Assembly (NCBI GenBank): GCA_038496675.1 | Contig: CM076671.1 | Span: forward strand, 4,620,107 to 4,684,106 | Reading direction: 5' to 3' | DNA: 64,000 nt | Origin: Rachycentron canadum | Taxonomy: Eukaryota; Chordata; Actinopteri; Carangiformes; Rachycentridae | Shown here: piece by piece, positions 12,314 to 25,065 of the stretch | How positions within the stretch are numbered: the stretch's first letter is position 1 | How the letters are laid out: the number at the start of each line of letters is the position of its first letter | The notes under the pieces: model-generated | What the model saw: only the letters and a program-made list of their open reading frames with translations | Databases searched by the model: none | Told to the model about the DNA's origin: nothing | Position numbers and translations under genes: made by a program

Positions 12314-12628
12314 ATGTGTTTTGTTTTGTTTTTAATATAATTCTAGATTTTAAAACTGTTTTGTTTTTTTTTTTTGTATTGATGATTGTAATGGGATGGA
12401 GCGCTGAACTAGATGAAAATGTTATTTATTTGTATTTCAGTTTTTCAATATTTGATTTTTCCAAATGAATGTGCAATGGCATGGGGGGAGGTGACTCAAC
12501 CAAACTAAGGAGGCAGAAACAGTGGAAGTGTCTAAATGTATCGAAAGACATTTGGTTTTATACACTGAGGTTTTTAATGTAGGGACATGAGCAGAAAGGT
12601 TCAATTATCACTAACCCATGAAAATAAA
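12314..12628 (+). terminator. abcb6 3' UTR and poly(A) signal
   Basis: Noncoding sequence follows the TGA at 12311-12313. The first AATAAA on the plus strand is at 12623-12628 and probably ends the transcript. Confidence 0.6.
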
Positions 12629-13811
12629 GATACTTTAGATACCTATTTGTAAAGATTTCAGTAAGTTTATTGCAAACTTGACAAAGAATGACAGGTGATG
12701 CATGTTATATCTGCCTCCATCAGGTGGCACTCTGTTTGCCTCATTTTATTTTGAAGATGGGTTTATTTTTAGAAGCACTCCCACCACTCTTGATATTATT
12801 TGTCTTTTTGTCATGTACATCAAACAGACCTTTGTTGGTTTGTGTTGCATGATAAGTTATGTAAATATCCAAAGGGGTGAGTTGCAGGAAATGTGGGAAT
12901 AAAAACACTAATCACAGCTTCTACACTGCAGTTGGAGGCCAATGATTCTTTTTCCCACTGAATTATATGCTAATGACAATTTGTCAATAATCAAGCTGCC
13001 AGGGATTTTATTCAGTTTATTTTTTTATGTTTTTGGTTGTCCATTTTTGAGCTCTGCTGTTATTTAAAGTGATATTTTTTTAATGTGTCAACCTCTATAC
13101 TTCATCACTAAGATTCATGATTACACAAGAAGTCACGGTAAAATGTGGCAATCAGGATTTTTTTTTTTTCTGACTGTCTATTTTGCATATAAAGTTGTAC
13201 AATACAGTCATTTTGACTTGGATTCTAATGGAGCCAAGTTATCAGTGACATAAATCATGTTTATGGTAAAAAAAAAAAAAAATTAAAAAAAAGACGTACC
13301 ATCAAACTCAGTGGCCAATGTACAATAAAACCCACCATTTTTCTCACCTAATGTAAAATATATATGTTCATACAATCATACTCAATATTTCAGTATAAAC
13401 GTGATGTATTACATCTACCTCACACAGGTATTGTTAAGAATAATGGCATTTGGGAATTCAGTTTTGTCTTGTACTTATGAGCAATAAAAGGTTTTTCCAT
13501 GCGTTTGTGTGTAAAATCAAGTGTTTCTCTTCTGCTGTAGCTCAGACTTACAGATCAAGTGCCCGCATGGAAACACAGAAACATCACAGCGGTAAATGTG
13601 ACCTTTGGCCAATAGGAGCTCGGGTGTTGTGTAACTGTCCCACGGTGCGTCCCCTCCCAGCCCCGGAGGCTGAGTCTGTCTGGAGGGTTCAGTCGTCACT
13701 GACTGTCCCCGGTCAGGGCGTGTTGCTAGCCGAGCTCCTCGAGTCAGGCGGGGACCAACCAGGCCGAGCGGTCGTCGTTACGTTATTGGGCTGATGTTTA
13801 GTCTATAGCAG
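12629..13811 (+). promoter_or_regulatory. abcb6-cnppd1 spacer with cnppd1 promoter
   Basis: The left part is AT-rich with homopolymer runs and no gene. From about 13600 the sequence becomes CpG-rich. A CCAAT box lies at 13609-13613 and an inverted one (ATTGG) at 13785-13789, just ahead of the cnppd1 start. This looks like a TATA-less housekeeping promoter. Confidence 0.5.
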
Positions 13812-16429
13812 ATGATGGACTTCGACGCTTTATTTAACGAGAAGACTTTTCAGTTTTCGGACTTCCAGGAGTTCACGGTATGTTGTCGAGTTTCGCTGGG
13901 TCAGAAAAGTGCGGAAGCCGTCGCTCGGCGCTCGAGCTAATGTTAGCTGACGGCGAGGTTAGTTAACGGCGGCTGCCTCGTCCCAGTCGTCGTGTTGACC
14001 GACGACGAAAGTTGAAACATGATGTTTCCGTGCTCAATTATTCTGAGTAATATTAAATAACTTGCTGTTAAACAGTAAAGCGCTTGCTCATGTAGCTAAC
14101 ACTATCAGCTGTTTGTTGACCAGCTACGGGCCTAGCATTAGCTTAGCTCATATCCTTATTTAGTGCGTTACACAGTTGCTTTAAACGTTGTAAATTCGCT
14201 TGTATATAATTGAATAGAATTGAAAATTGAGCTTGTTGTTTTGTTTGCAGGAAGCGCTTCACGTGCCTTTTAACCTCAGTTTAAAGTAACGCAGCTCGTG
14301 TCACTATTTTCCAGTTTCTTCCTGGACACCAGAAGTTGAGTGAACGAGTGAGAAAGCGACTGTATTACGGCCTGGACAAAGATGTTTCTTTAGATGCCCT
14401 CTCTTGCCCTGTTACAGGTGAGCTTTATATTGGCGTTTGAAAAAGCTCAGTGCAAAGAATTGAGCCCCTGCACAATCGCAAGAAAGAAGTCCTGCAAAGT
14501 TGGTATCAAGAAAGGGGACATATTTGCAAGAAGGTCAAAGTTGTGCTTGTGCACAAGTTACTTGGTACATGTAGACAACCGATGCTTGTTTTTAGATAAA
14601 TAGCACATTTGAAGTTATACTTTTGCGTTTTTTGTTTTTTTTTTGTTTTTTTTTTTTAGATATTGCCGTCGAAATCTTCCAGAAGTCTGCACCAAGCCCA
14701 ATACGAAAGCTCCACAAGAAGTATGCTGCTCGTGTTGCCAGGTTTGTACCGTGTTTTGTGTATGCATGTTTGCATTGCGAAAACAGTCTTACAGGAACTA
14801 AGCATAGCATTGCCAATTCTGCATTCAAACCAACCGATTATGTTGTTTGCTTCAGGGAGGCTTGCATCTCTCCATGTGCCATGATGCTGGCCCTAGTTTA
14901 CATTGAAAGACTCCGACACAGAAACCCTGAATACCTGCAAAAGATTTCCTCCTCTGACCTCTTTCTGATTTCTATGGTATGTGTTTGAGGTTCTCAGTTA
15001 TTCTGAATGTATCACTTTTTAATGCGTTACATTTTCTGCGATTAGTAAACCAAGCCTAATGATACTGCATTGATCTCACTTTGATTTAGATGGTTGCCAG
15101 CAAGTACCTGTATGACGAAGGAGAGGAAGAAGAAGTGTTCAATGATGAGTGGGGAGCAGCCGGGAAACTGGATGTCCAAACTGTCAACAACCTGGAAATG
15201 AACTTCTTGAATGCCATTGTAAGTGTCGCTGTGTGTGTCTGCTTGAAGGGTGTTCCTGCATATGTATATGGCTTTAGTTCTTTGTCCTGATCTGATCATG
15301 TCCTCTGTCATATCTTTTAGGAGTGGAGCCTCTTTACTGAGCCAAATGACTTATTCGATATACTAAGTCATCTAGAAACCAGGTTGGTGGTCACTTAACC
15401 ACTAAAATACAAATTTAAAGTAAAAAACCCCCAGTTTACATTCTCTGTTTTCATTGTTCTTGAAGAAGTGCTATGAGTCTTTTCTGTCCTCAGCATTGCA
15501 GAACGGCAGGGGATGAAACGAGGCTGGTTCACTTACACTGACCTCTGCGTGCTGCTGGACCAATCAGCGTGGAGCCAAGCCCTCACGGCCATCTATCAGC
15601 ACTTTACTAAGGTGAGAGGGGAATAGGATTTGAAGGCAGCTGCAAAGATAATTATGTGTGGGAGACGTCTCGTGATGGGACCGTTTTTGATCCAAGCAAA
15701 CAACAGTAAAGTCAGTGTAAGAGGAGTTGAATTGGTAATGTATTAGAATTGTTAACATACTAGATTTTATCATAAGCTGTGATCTCATTTTACTTTCAGG
15801 TATCCTGTATGCTTGGCTTGGTCTATCTGACAAGTGTGGCTGGCCTTATTGCCAGCAGTGCTGTACTTCACCAGCTCAGTCTCTCCAGGGGTGGCCACTC
15901 ACCACTTGCACCCACAGCAGACACCAGCGCAACTCGCATTCAGACCTCCATCCTAAATCAAGAAGCTCCTGTGGCAGCCTTGCACCCTCCGTGTTGTGTT
16001 CTGGCCAACAAGAGTCTGAACAGTCTGACCAATACACTGGGAATAGGCCACAGACAAAGTCCCCCATCGGCTCCTTCACAGACATCAGTATTGTGTCTCT
16101 GGGGCTCCCTCCTTGCCTCAGTGGGTCACATACATCCTGAAACAAAGTCTGAAATGGAAGCATCCCAAACCTGGTCTGCTGCGTCCTTCTTCTGTCCTGG
16201 CTGTCTTGCAACACTCTCTCCTCTTCAGTGCGGGCTTAAAAACACCTCAGCGCGCTTCACTTACGGTCCCCCTGATAACCATCAGCATCGTGCACCGTGG
16301 CTGGCCCCCAGCCTCCTTGGAGCCAAAGAGCCAAACCTGAACTCTCACCTTGGGGTGTTTCCCCCAGTGCAACTGGGACCCTGCCATCCAGAGTCTATGA
16401 AAGCCCAAGCTCTGCTCATGCCTGGCTAG
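13812..16429 (+). CDS. cnppd1: Cyclin Pas1/PHO80 domain-containing protein 1
   Basis: CNPPD1 carries a cyclin-like Pas1/PHO80 domain; its cellular role is poorly known. Eight exons join in phase to 436 residues (human about 410): 13812-13877, 14315-14417, 14660-14741, 14856-14976, 15090-15218, 15321-15382, 15494-15611, 15800-16429. The cyclin-box region, roughly residues 60-195, is nearly identical to mammals, including ACISPCAMMLALVYIERL and MVASKYLYDEGEEEEV. A hydrophobic segment starts exon 8 (CMLGLVYLTSVAGLIASS), followed by a long, poorly conserved Ser/Pro-rich tail. Two adjacent ATGs (13812 and 13815) could each be the start; human begins with a single MD. In human it neighbours RETREG2 and ABCB6, as here. 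Candidate poly(A) signals are at 17760-17765 and 17995-18000. Confidence 0.95.
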
Positions 16430-18309
16430 AGACCTGCAAACACCACTGTTTTCAACCTGTGTAATAGACTCTGGAAATTAAACCAGCATCATCTTCATGG
16501 CTCATCAACTGCTTTAAGTCATGTTTTGTTTACTTTTCCAGATCTAGAAAATGGGTGTGATGCAAGAGTAACTAGGCACATGTGAGTTTGATAACACAGC
16601 ACAGGGTGAAGATTCACTACTGCACTTATAGTTAAACTGCTGCAGAATATATTTCCCATAAGTAAAATGCCATAGTTTTCAGTTAATGCTCTGCTATTTG
16701 TTTTTGCTGCAGACAAGGAAGTTGAGGGTAATTTAAGCTTTTTCTTGGCTTCAACCAAATTTTTTTATTACATTTGTCATTGTTTGGAAGTTCAGACCTG
16801 TAAGATGGCAATGTAGGTCCTTTGTATCGAGTGTGGAGGTTACACAGCATATCTGAAAGATAGAAGTTTCACAGTAAGTTGTTTTTCTTTTTTGTTGGCG
16901 TTGCGAAAAGAAGGGACTAAGTCAGTTTACTTTGCATACTGAATTATGCTTTATCCATATTTCCTTCGTGTTACCATATCTTGCATACAGATATACATCA
17001 GACACTGGTCGTGCCCATGCTGCAAGCACTGATTTTGTGCACATTTTTTGTACAAGAGTTACTAATTGTGAAACACATTGTCTCATACTTGTCAACGTTC
17101 ACCTTTTTTATTCAGGAGGAAGCATCAAAGAAAAGGACAGTTTGAACACACTGTGTCTTCGTACCTCAGCAGAACTGTCATTAGTCACACAGAGATCATT
17201 AACATCATCTACTCTTATCTTGGTCCTTTACTTTTTATCAGTCTGTAGTAATAATATTCACCAAACTTCCATGTCACATAACCACGAGGATACTTTCCTT
17301 GAACAGGGTATTGTTCTGCCAAATTGAAGAGATTAAATCTGCGAGTTTCTCATTTCTTGTTCAAGGGGAAAAAAAAAAAAAGATGGGCGTCTGAGTGTTT
17401 TACTCTTTCTAGTTGGTTACTGCTTGATATTTTTCGAAGGGAATATTTAAATACAACATATAACAGCAGTTTTTTTTCTTTGGTGTGGTCTGGAATTTGC
17501 ACATCTGGCTCCATTTGAATGGCAACAGGACATTTCACTCCACGATCACCACATTGTTAAACTCATCTTTTAAACACCAGAGAAAAATGTAAAGACTTGA
17601 TTATTTTTCTGTACAGTTACACATGGTCCCCAGGACGTTTACTTTGTAATTGAACCTTTGACAAGTTGCTCTTAGCATTTGAATTTGATACACTTTGAAG
17701 CACCAAGTCCTTTAATTTTGTAAATGCTGTAAAAATCTGTAGAAAAAAAGACACTAGCTAATAAAAGATGCATTTCTTTGTGGCATTTATTAATTATTGT
17801 CTGTGTCTATAACAGTTAAGACTGATAAACCATCATTTGAAACACTGTCACAATGCACTTTATACATTTGGACTCATTGTTCGCAGCCTTGACATTTATG
17901 CTTCATAGAAGAGTTTATGCTGTTTTATTTCTGACATAGTTGAAATTGTCCCCTCCATATTGGCATTTTAGCCTGTTTTAGAAATCATGCTGACAATAAA
18001 TAATGGTAATTTAGTGTTATTTAAAATGCCCATAGGTACAAATGAAGAATACATCTTTCAGAATGAGAGAGTGTGATTCACTGAGAGGAAGTAGGTGTCT
18101 GATTCTGGCAGAATCTGAAGCGTCCCTCCCCCTTGAGCTGGAATCAGCTTCTTTACCCCTCCCCTGGGCCTCTGGCCAAACAGACTGCTTGAGAGCTCCT
18201 AATATAGGCCCAACTGCTTTGTGGGAGAGGGTAAAGAACAGCGGAGCCACCAGCAGTCTTGAGTCTGCTGTTTTGAAAACAACTTTTTTCATGGACACAC
18301 AAAAGAGTT
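16430..18309 (+). other. cnppd1 3' UTR and prkag3 upstream region
   Basis: No gene is seen. AATAAA at 17760-17765 and again at 17995-18000 gives a cnppd1 3' UTR of about 1.3-1.6 kb. The last few hundred bases before prkag3 contain a CArG-like AT core flanked by CC and GG near 18200, of a kind seen at muscle promoters. Its spacing is one base longer than the consensus, so I give it little weight. Confidence 0.45.
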
Positions 18310-18522
18310 ATGGAGCCTCCTTCACAGGTGAAATGTTACTTTGGAATGAACATGACAAAGGGGAAAATATCTGTGAAGTTGAAGCTTATTATTGGAACCA
18401 AGGAAATGAGTAGCTTTGAAGACTATTTTGACAATGTCAAGTGGAGTGTTGATTGCTCTGTTGCAGGTGTCATTCCCAAAGAAGAAGAGGGAAACACACA
18501 AACAGGGTAAGTGCCATGCATG

Positions 18523-18573
<51 letters not shown>

Positions 18574-20839
18574 AATGTGTAGATTTTGTCCACACATGCA
18601 ATAATGGGGATCTAGATTGTTTGATTCTTTTATTTCTTACCATGTATTTGCAGGTTTGGTATGTGCGTGTATGCATGAACATATTCATGTGTATATGTGT
18701 GTGATAATGTGAGCTGTTATCTCTAATTCCTTCTAGACGATGCCACAATCTACATGAACTTCATGAAGAGTCACTGCTGCTATGAAGCCATTCCAACCAG
18801 CTCTAAACTGGTCATATTTGATACCACACTGCAAGTAAGACTACAGCTTTTTAACAGCACCATAGAGAGAGAGCTAGAGCAGCTCATATACCAAGCACTG
18901 AAATATGTTGCAGTTTGATTGTTTGCTTGGAAAACCTCACTCTCACCGTGTGAATGTATCTACTTCCACAGGTGAAAAAGGCCTTTTTTGCACTGGTGGC
19001 AAATGGCTTGAGGGCTGCACCTCTGTGGGATAGCAAGTTACAAAAATTTGTGGGTAAGACAAAAGATTAATGGCATAGTCGTTGTATTTATATTAAGTAT
19101 TAGTCACTGTAAATTATAATAATGGGATCCTTTTCTGTCACAGGTATGCTGACTATTACAGATTTCATCAACATCCTTCATTGCTATTACAAGTCTCCCA
19201 TGGTGAGCATGAATGCACTACACTTTAAAGTCACTCCCACTTAGTTAAGTTTCATTTTTGTGTAGTCTATGGTATCTATTTTAAGATGTGGTGGATTTCG
19301 TAGAAACAGACATTCCTTATTGTCAGCCACAGACAGTCATCAAAGAAGGTTATGTAATAAGCACAGTTGCAATATGTGAACATTAGCTTCTAAATGTTGG
19401 CAGTACAACAGTACAACAGGAATCTTCCACACTTGACAGAAGGTTTTGCAGTATTTGTTTTGACCTGTCTTGTGGTTTTTCTTTAAAGGTTCAAATGCAT
19501 GAGCTGGAGAGCCACAAGATTGAGACATGGAGAGGTGATTCATTTCAAAGTAAATAACCAACACGGATAGATGATATTATCTCCCCACAAGCATCTCAGT
19601 AAATTCCCATTATTGCTTTATCTCTTCTTCTTCTTCTTCTTCAGATGTTTACTTACAGTATGCCAATCACTTCCTCATTAGCATTTCTCCAGAGGCCAGG
19701 TGAGTGCACATAGCACACTTAGATGTACTCTGATACTATTTTAACTAGGTAATAACTTTCTGTTGTCTTCCCGCTCTTTCCCTTCAGCCTTTTTGATGCC
19801 ATCTATTCCCTACTCAAATACAAGATCCATAGGCTGCCCGTTATCGACCCAGCATCTGGAAATGTCCTTCATATCCTGACCCACAAAAGAATCCTTAAGT
19901 TCCTGCATATATTTGTGAGCAAGCTTTAATTCAGATATTTAATATGGGGTGTTTTTCCTCCAGTTAACATGATGTTTATATTTGTTATAATCTTGTCCTG
20001 AAAAAAAGGACTGTGGCAGTTAGTTTCTCCTTCGACTGTTTGGATGTTTTCAGGGGAAAAAAGTTCCCAAGCCTGCGTTCGTTCAGAAGCAGATCCAGGA
20101 GCTTGGGATTGGAACTTTTAGGAACATCGCCACTGTAAAGCAAACAGCATCACTTTATGATGCCCTCTCCATATTTGTGGAGAGGCGGGTCTCTGCACTG
20201 CCAGTAGTGGATGAACAAGGTATACTCTCAGCATTTTTAAAGATAATACACCATAGAGCTGTATCTATTACTATTGATGACAACTGCAACATCCAACAAT
20301 GTATTTTCTTAGGCAAAGTGGTGGCACTCTATTCCAGATTTGATGTGATTGTAAGTACCACACAGACATATTATGTGCTGGTTTAACTGAGTCTAGTTGT
20401 AAAGATAAAGTGCTCTGATCAGTAATATTTGGTAACAGCTGCTCAGAAACTGGAGTGTGTTCTTGCTCCTTGGCAGAATCTAGCAGCCCAGAAGAGTTAC
20501 AACAATCTGGACATGACTATGCAGGAGGCTGTTCGCAGGCGCATGTGTTTTGTTGAGGGAGTAATTAAGTGCTATCCTTATGAAACCCTGGAGACTATAA
20601 TAGATCGCATTGTCATGGCTGAGGTAGGTCTGTCCTTCAAAAGCATTTTGATCTGTTTGGGCAGTCAAAATATTCATTATCAAATCATCACATCAGAATA
20701 ATGTATTTCCTCCATATCACAGGTCCATCGGCTGGTCCTGGTGGACAGGGCTGATGTGGTGAAGGGCATCATCTCTCTGTCTGACCTGTTGCAGGCCATG
20801 GTCTTAACCCCTGCAGGTATTGACGCCCTTTTGTCCTAG
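18310..20839 (+). CDS. prkag3: AMP-activated protein kinase gamma-3 subunit
   Basis: This is the regulatory nucleotide-binding subunit of the AMPK heterotrimer; gamma-3 is the skeletal-muscle form. Twelve exons give 330 residues: 18310-18327, 18467-18506, 18737-18834, 18972-19053, 19144-19202, 19489-19534, 19645-19699, 19788-19914, 20054-20219, 20313-20350, 20477-20623, 20723-20839. Four CBS repeats cover almost the whole protein. Key nucleotide-site residues are present: the Arg of NGLRAAPLWD (Arg66), Asp86, HRLPVID, THKR, RRVSALPV, RFDVI, VHRLVLVD and SLSD. Assignment to gamma-3 rather than gamma-1 or gamma-2 rests on SGNVLHILTHKR, LAAQ..YNNLDM and the C-terminus AGIDALLS. The first coding exon is only six codons (MEPPSQ), inferred from phase and from resemblance to the mammalian MEP start. 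The long mammalian gamma-3 N-terminal extension is absent. Confidence 0.93.
18524..18571. repeat. (TG)n microsatellite in prkag3 intron 2
   Basis: About 24 uninterrupted TG units start 17 bases after the exon 2 donor. Confidence 0.95.
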
Positions 20840-21392
20840 CACCAGGGGACAGAGGGTCCCCTTCACTCGTTTACCACCTGTGTAGACATGAGTCCTGGCC
20901 ATGTACCCAGGCAGGTAGGCTCTGGAGCCTCTCTCCCACCTCCCAACAACCCCCTGCCACCCTACATGCCATCTTGTCATGTGTTTCTCACAATCAGAAA
21001 AACCTGCTGCTTTGTGTGCAATGATAGCTGCTGAGTGGAATGATAGTAGCTTTTGTTTGTCTTTCAGAAATCGCTACATGATCACAATGAGAGCTCTGCC
21101 CGTCCTGTTGTTTACATTAAGAGGATCTGTGTTAAATCCAAGTAACAATAATGGTTAGCTGGCCTTGATACTGTGATGAATCTCTGTAGGTGTCGAGCAC
21201 CATATTGGCTGCATTTGATCAAATTGATCAATATATGTTTACTCAGTGCGGTAAATTTCCGAATTAAACATTTGTATCAGAAATTGCTGTTGTGTGTTTT
21301 TTTCCTATGTACAGCTCACAGAGAAATACAATGTGTGGAATCTGGATGAAACTGCTGGAATTGTTCTCATACTGGAGAGTTTATTAAATAAA
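20840..21392 (+). terminator. prkag3 3' UTR and poly(A) signal
   Basis: Noncoding sequence follows the TAG at 20837-20839. A plus-strand AATAAA lies at 21387-21392, with a weaker ATTAAA near 21263. Confidence 0.5.
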
Positions 21393-22208
21393 ACAAATAT
21401 CAGGAGCTATACAGACAAATTTAAAAAATCAACCATACATAGACAATAGTCCTCTCAAAATGTACACATTAGACTATCAGTGGCATCTGCAGTGGTAGAA
21501 ACAGTAGTCGGACAGTGTGTCATCTTTATGTAACCTTCTTGCAGCAGTATCTCTAACCACACTGTGGTACACTTGGGCTTTAACCCTATCCTCTCTATAC
21601 AGTAAACAAGGAAACATGTGACTTTTTTTTTTTCTTTCTCATCCGTGACGGGCCTTGTGATCCCTCCGCCCATCTGTGTAATTGGTACATAATTTTGCCA
21701 GAAATGAAGCAGGAATAAGATCGGAAATACATAATTTCTTCAAAGTAAAATAACCTGACGCGATATTAAATGTTGGGATTACACGTGGAAAGAAAAAAGT
21801 CCGGGTTTCGAACGCAAGCATGTTTTGCAACTTGCCTCGGTTTGATTAACCAGAAATATATGCAAACTATTATACAATCAATTGCAAAACATATTTTCTG
21901 CTCACTTTCACATTGGTACATTGTGATCTTCTTGACACACGTGATAACATTTGTTTTGTTTTAGTTTACAGTAGTCGTTGAATAATTATGATCAATTGTT
22001 TTTTTTTTTTTTTAAAGAACTTGTATTTTTATGCACTAAGTACATTTTAATTCATAATTTTTGCTTCGCGTGCATCGCTGCATAGTCGACCGCTTTTATT
22101 TGGAAGGTCACAACCGGAAGCTTTACTGTTTCAGCTCTGTAAAACTTGACGCTGATCCCTCCGTACACCCCGTGATCTCCAAAACAACATAACAAAGTGG
22201 GGGAAAAC
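21393..22208 (+). promoter_or_regulatory. prkag3-retreg2 spacer with retreg2 promoter
   Basis: AT-rich spacer without a gene. Shortly before the retreg2 start, an ETS-type site ACCGGAAG lies at 22113-22120, and CpG content rises into exon 1. This fits a housekeeping promoter. Confidence 0.45.
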
Positions 22209-25033
22209 ATGGCGAGCGGAGAGGAGGCCAGAAGACGCCCCTCGGTTACCTCCTCTTCGGTCGGCCTGGAGGCTCTGTTCCCTGCCGGGACGTCGGAGCA
22301 GGCCTGTGGGGACGGAAACCCGGAGCTTGTTCGCCTGCGGGAGCGTCTTCAGGGTTGGCTTTCGCAGTATGAGCCCCTGCTGCTGTGGGTGCAGAGGCTG
22401 CTGGTCTGGGAGAGGCCGTTGTACAGCATCTCTGTCGCCCTGACACTCAACACATTATTCTGGTAACCGTCGAGTCTCTGTTGAATCACGCTGGTCACCT
22501 CTGACAGCCCCATACGGCTACACCGAAGTGCATCGTTAGCTAGCTGGCTAACGTCAGCGGGGATATTACGAGTGAATGTCAAGACAAGTTAGCTAATCCC
22601 ACGTCTTTAGCCCAATGCTAACGTTGCTGGCAAGCTAGTTTAAACTCAAATTTAAACTCGGCTAATTTGGCGTCACGCATTAAACTGTGTCGGGAAATGC
22701 ACGTATGCGCTGATAAAATGGAAAATCCGTGTTATTTTGAGTAGTTACACCTGCTAGCTTTTGTTAAGCTTAATCCTAACAAACACTCGTGTCATGCTGA
22801 GTGTCCCAGGCCTTGTTAACCAGCTGTCACTGACAGCTTATTACTTTCTCCTGCCTCACATTAGGCCAACTAATAGAGGTGCTATGTAGATGTGCTTCTT
22901 AAATGTAATGTGGAAAATGAGCTTAATGGCATTCCAAGCATATTTATTTTAATTGTATGTCAGTGTGTTGAATATAAGCCAATTGGTAGGGTGTTTATAT
23001 GTTTGTTCAGGCTCCTGTCCTCCACCTCCCTGCGGCCTCTGTTCCTACTGAGTGTGTCCCTGCTGGGACTTATGCTACTGGAGAGATGGAAGCCCAAGTT
23101 GCCCATCATTACTGGTAAGTCATTTGAAACTGGTCTTTAAGTTTTATCACTTCAGCAAATAGATTTTGTTGTTGAAGATCATCTTCACCCTTCAGGGTTC
23201 TACAGTAATCTTGATCACTTTATTTGTGTACCATAGTGCACTTTTTGCTCATGATTGCTTGCTGATTGTTTGTTTTTCTCCACTACGGCAGTTCAACATG
23301 CAGAGGCTCACCCTGTACAAAGGTGTGTAGTGTGTGTGCATGACAAATACAATAGTTTAAGATCACCTGAAATAACACAAAGGAAGAGCTTATGTTAAAT
23401 TCCAACACTGTGAAGTCCTCATGTTTGACATTTTCCTCGCGTGTGACACCACAATATTTTAGCTAATTCTAGGCTACTGGTCTAGTTGTGTGTGTTTCCC
23501 TCCCTCCACTGTCATAAGATGCACATGAAATCCTACCCTACCTCTCTGAGTCACTGCAGTACAACTTTGTTCTTTACAAGTGTTGATTTCTCACTCTCTT
23601 CTTTGTTTGTGTGTGTGTATTGTTGTTTGCATACAGTGAAACAATGAGTGGTGAGCAGCGTCTGCTCAGTATTCCTGAGCTCAGCCACCACCTGGCTGAG
23701 AGCTACCTGACCTGCTGTCTGTACCTTCAGGAGATGCTGCAGTACAAACGACAGAACCATGGCAAGGTACAGACTGCTGTTTCCATGCAGCCACTTTTGT
23801 GTAGGTGACTGATGGCAGACAGAGCCATTACTCTGTATTTGAAAGTAAACTTTGCTAACAATATGGCTGACTAGGCATATGACTACTAACTGTAGGTGCT
23901 GCAGTTGATGTAACTCTTTCTTGTCTATCATACGTAAACATGAATACACCACACACCTGCAGATGTCATTTTTTCACTTCCTCTTTTTGTATCCCTTGTG
24001 GCCTGAATGTGTGGTAGCCTAATTTCTGTTATTTGTTCTGTGCCTCAGTTCTGTGTGATGATGTGCAGTGGCTGCTTTGTACTTGCCGTGGTTGGACATT
24101 ATGTCCCAGGAATCATGATTTCCTATATTATAGGTGAGTCTCTTGTATGCCTACATGGCAAAAAAAAACTGTTGTGCCCAGCCCTGAATTTGAATGTGAT
24201 CAAACAATTCCAACATCTAGTTTTGTTAATTGTGAAGAGTCGAGATACAGTCATTTTTGCTGTGGGTCTGTTCAGTCCTGAGCGTGCTGCTGTGGCCGCT
24301 GGTCGTGTACCACGAACTGATCCAGAGGATGTACACAGGCTTGGAACCGATCCTGATGAAACTGGACTACAGCATGAAGGGAGATACCGAGCACCGCAAA
24401 CATGACAAGAGGAGTGAGTACTGCTGTGATGCCTCAAGGCCATAGATTTAAGGATAAAGTAATGTGCACACACACTTGTGCTTGTAACATCAATACAGGA
24501 CTTATACATGGAATACAAGGAAGAACTGCTCCACCAGGAGCCTGAGTCTTGAACCTTGTTAGACTTTGTTTTTCTTCAAACCAAAACTCAGATAGAAACC
24601 ACCTGCAAACGCTGAAAGAATAATAGCCATTGTAACATCACTTATTACATAACTGTGTAAATGATAATATGTCAACTATCAAGGAAGTGGGACCAGAGGT
24701 TTCTCTGGTTGCATTTGTTCCTAGATCCGATATCTCCCCTACAGTAATTGCACACTCATTATCCCGCACTTCATTTTAAGGTGTGGTACAAAACTGAGTA
24801 TCATTCCTCTTTTGAATCAGTTCTTTTGGTCACATCTTTCTCCTACATGGTGACATAATAATGTGCTTGTTTTAACAGAGGTGAAGAAAGAGATGGAGGA
24901 GGGTGACGAGCCGAGAGCTGAAACGGAGAGTGAGAGTGAGGAGGAGCTGTCTTGCTTTGCTCCAACGGTATGGACACACACACACACACCTGTAAACATG
25001 ACCCACATTACTGAGCCACATATAGTAGACTTG

Positions 25034-25065
<32 letters not shown>

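Noticed and set aside
14623..14988. 121-codon ORF through cnppd1 exons 3 and 4
   Set aside because: It reads out of frame through exon 3 and an intron; the spliced frame matches CNPPD1.
15876..16214. 112-codon minus-strand ORF
   Set aside because: Antisense shadow of the last cnppd1 exon.
18042..18413. 123-codon ORF upstream of prkag3
   Set aside because: It runs through the predicted first exon in another frame and has no similarity to AMPK gamma.
19182..19184. Cys93 of prkag3 as the equivalent of the pig RN- residue R200
   Set aside because: Counting residues in gamma-1 places R70 (the RN- equivalent) in NGVRAAPLW, not in HRYYKS; the RN- arginine is intact here.
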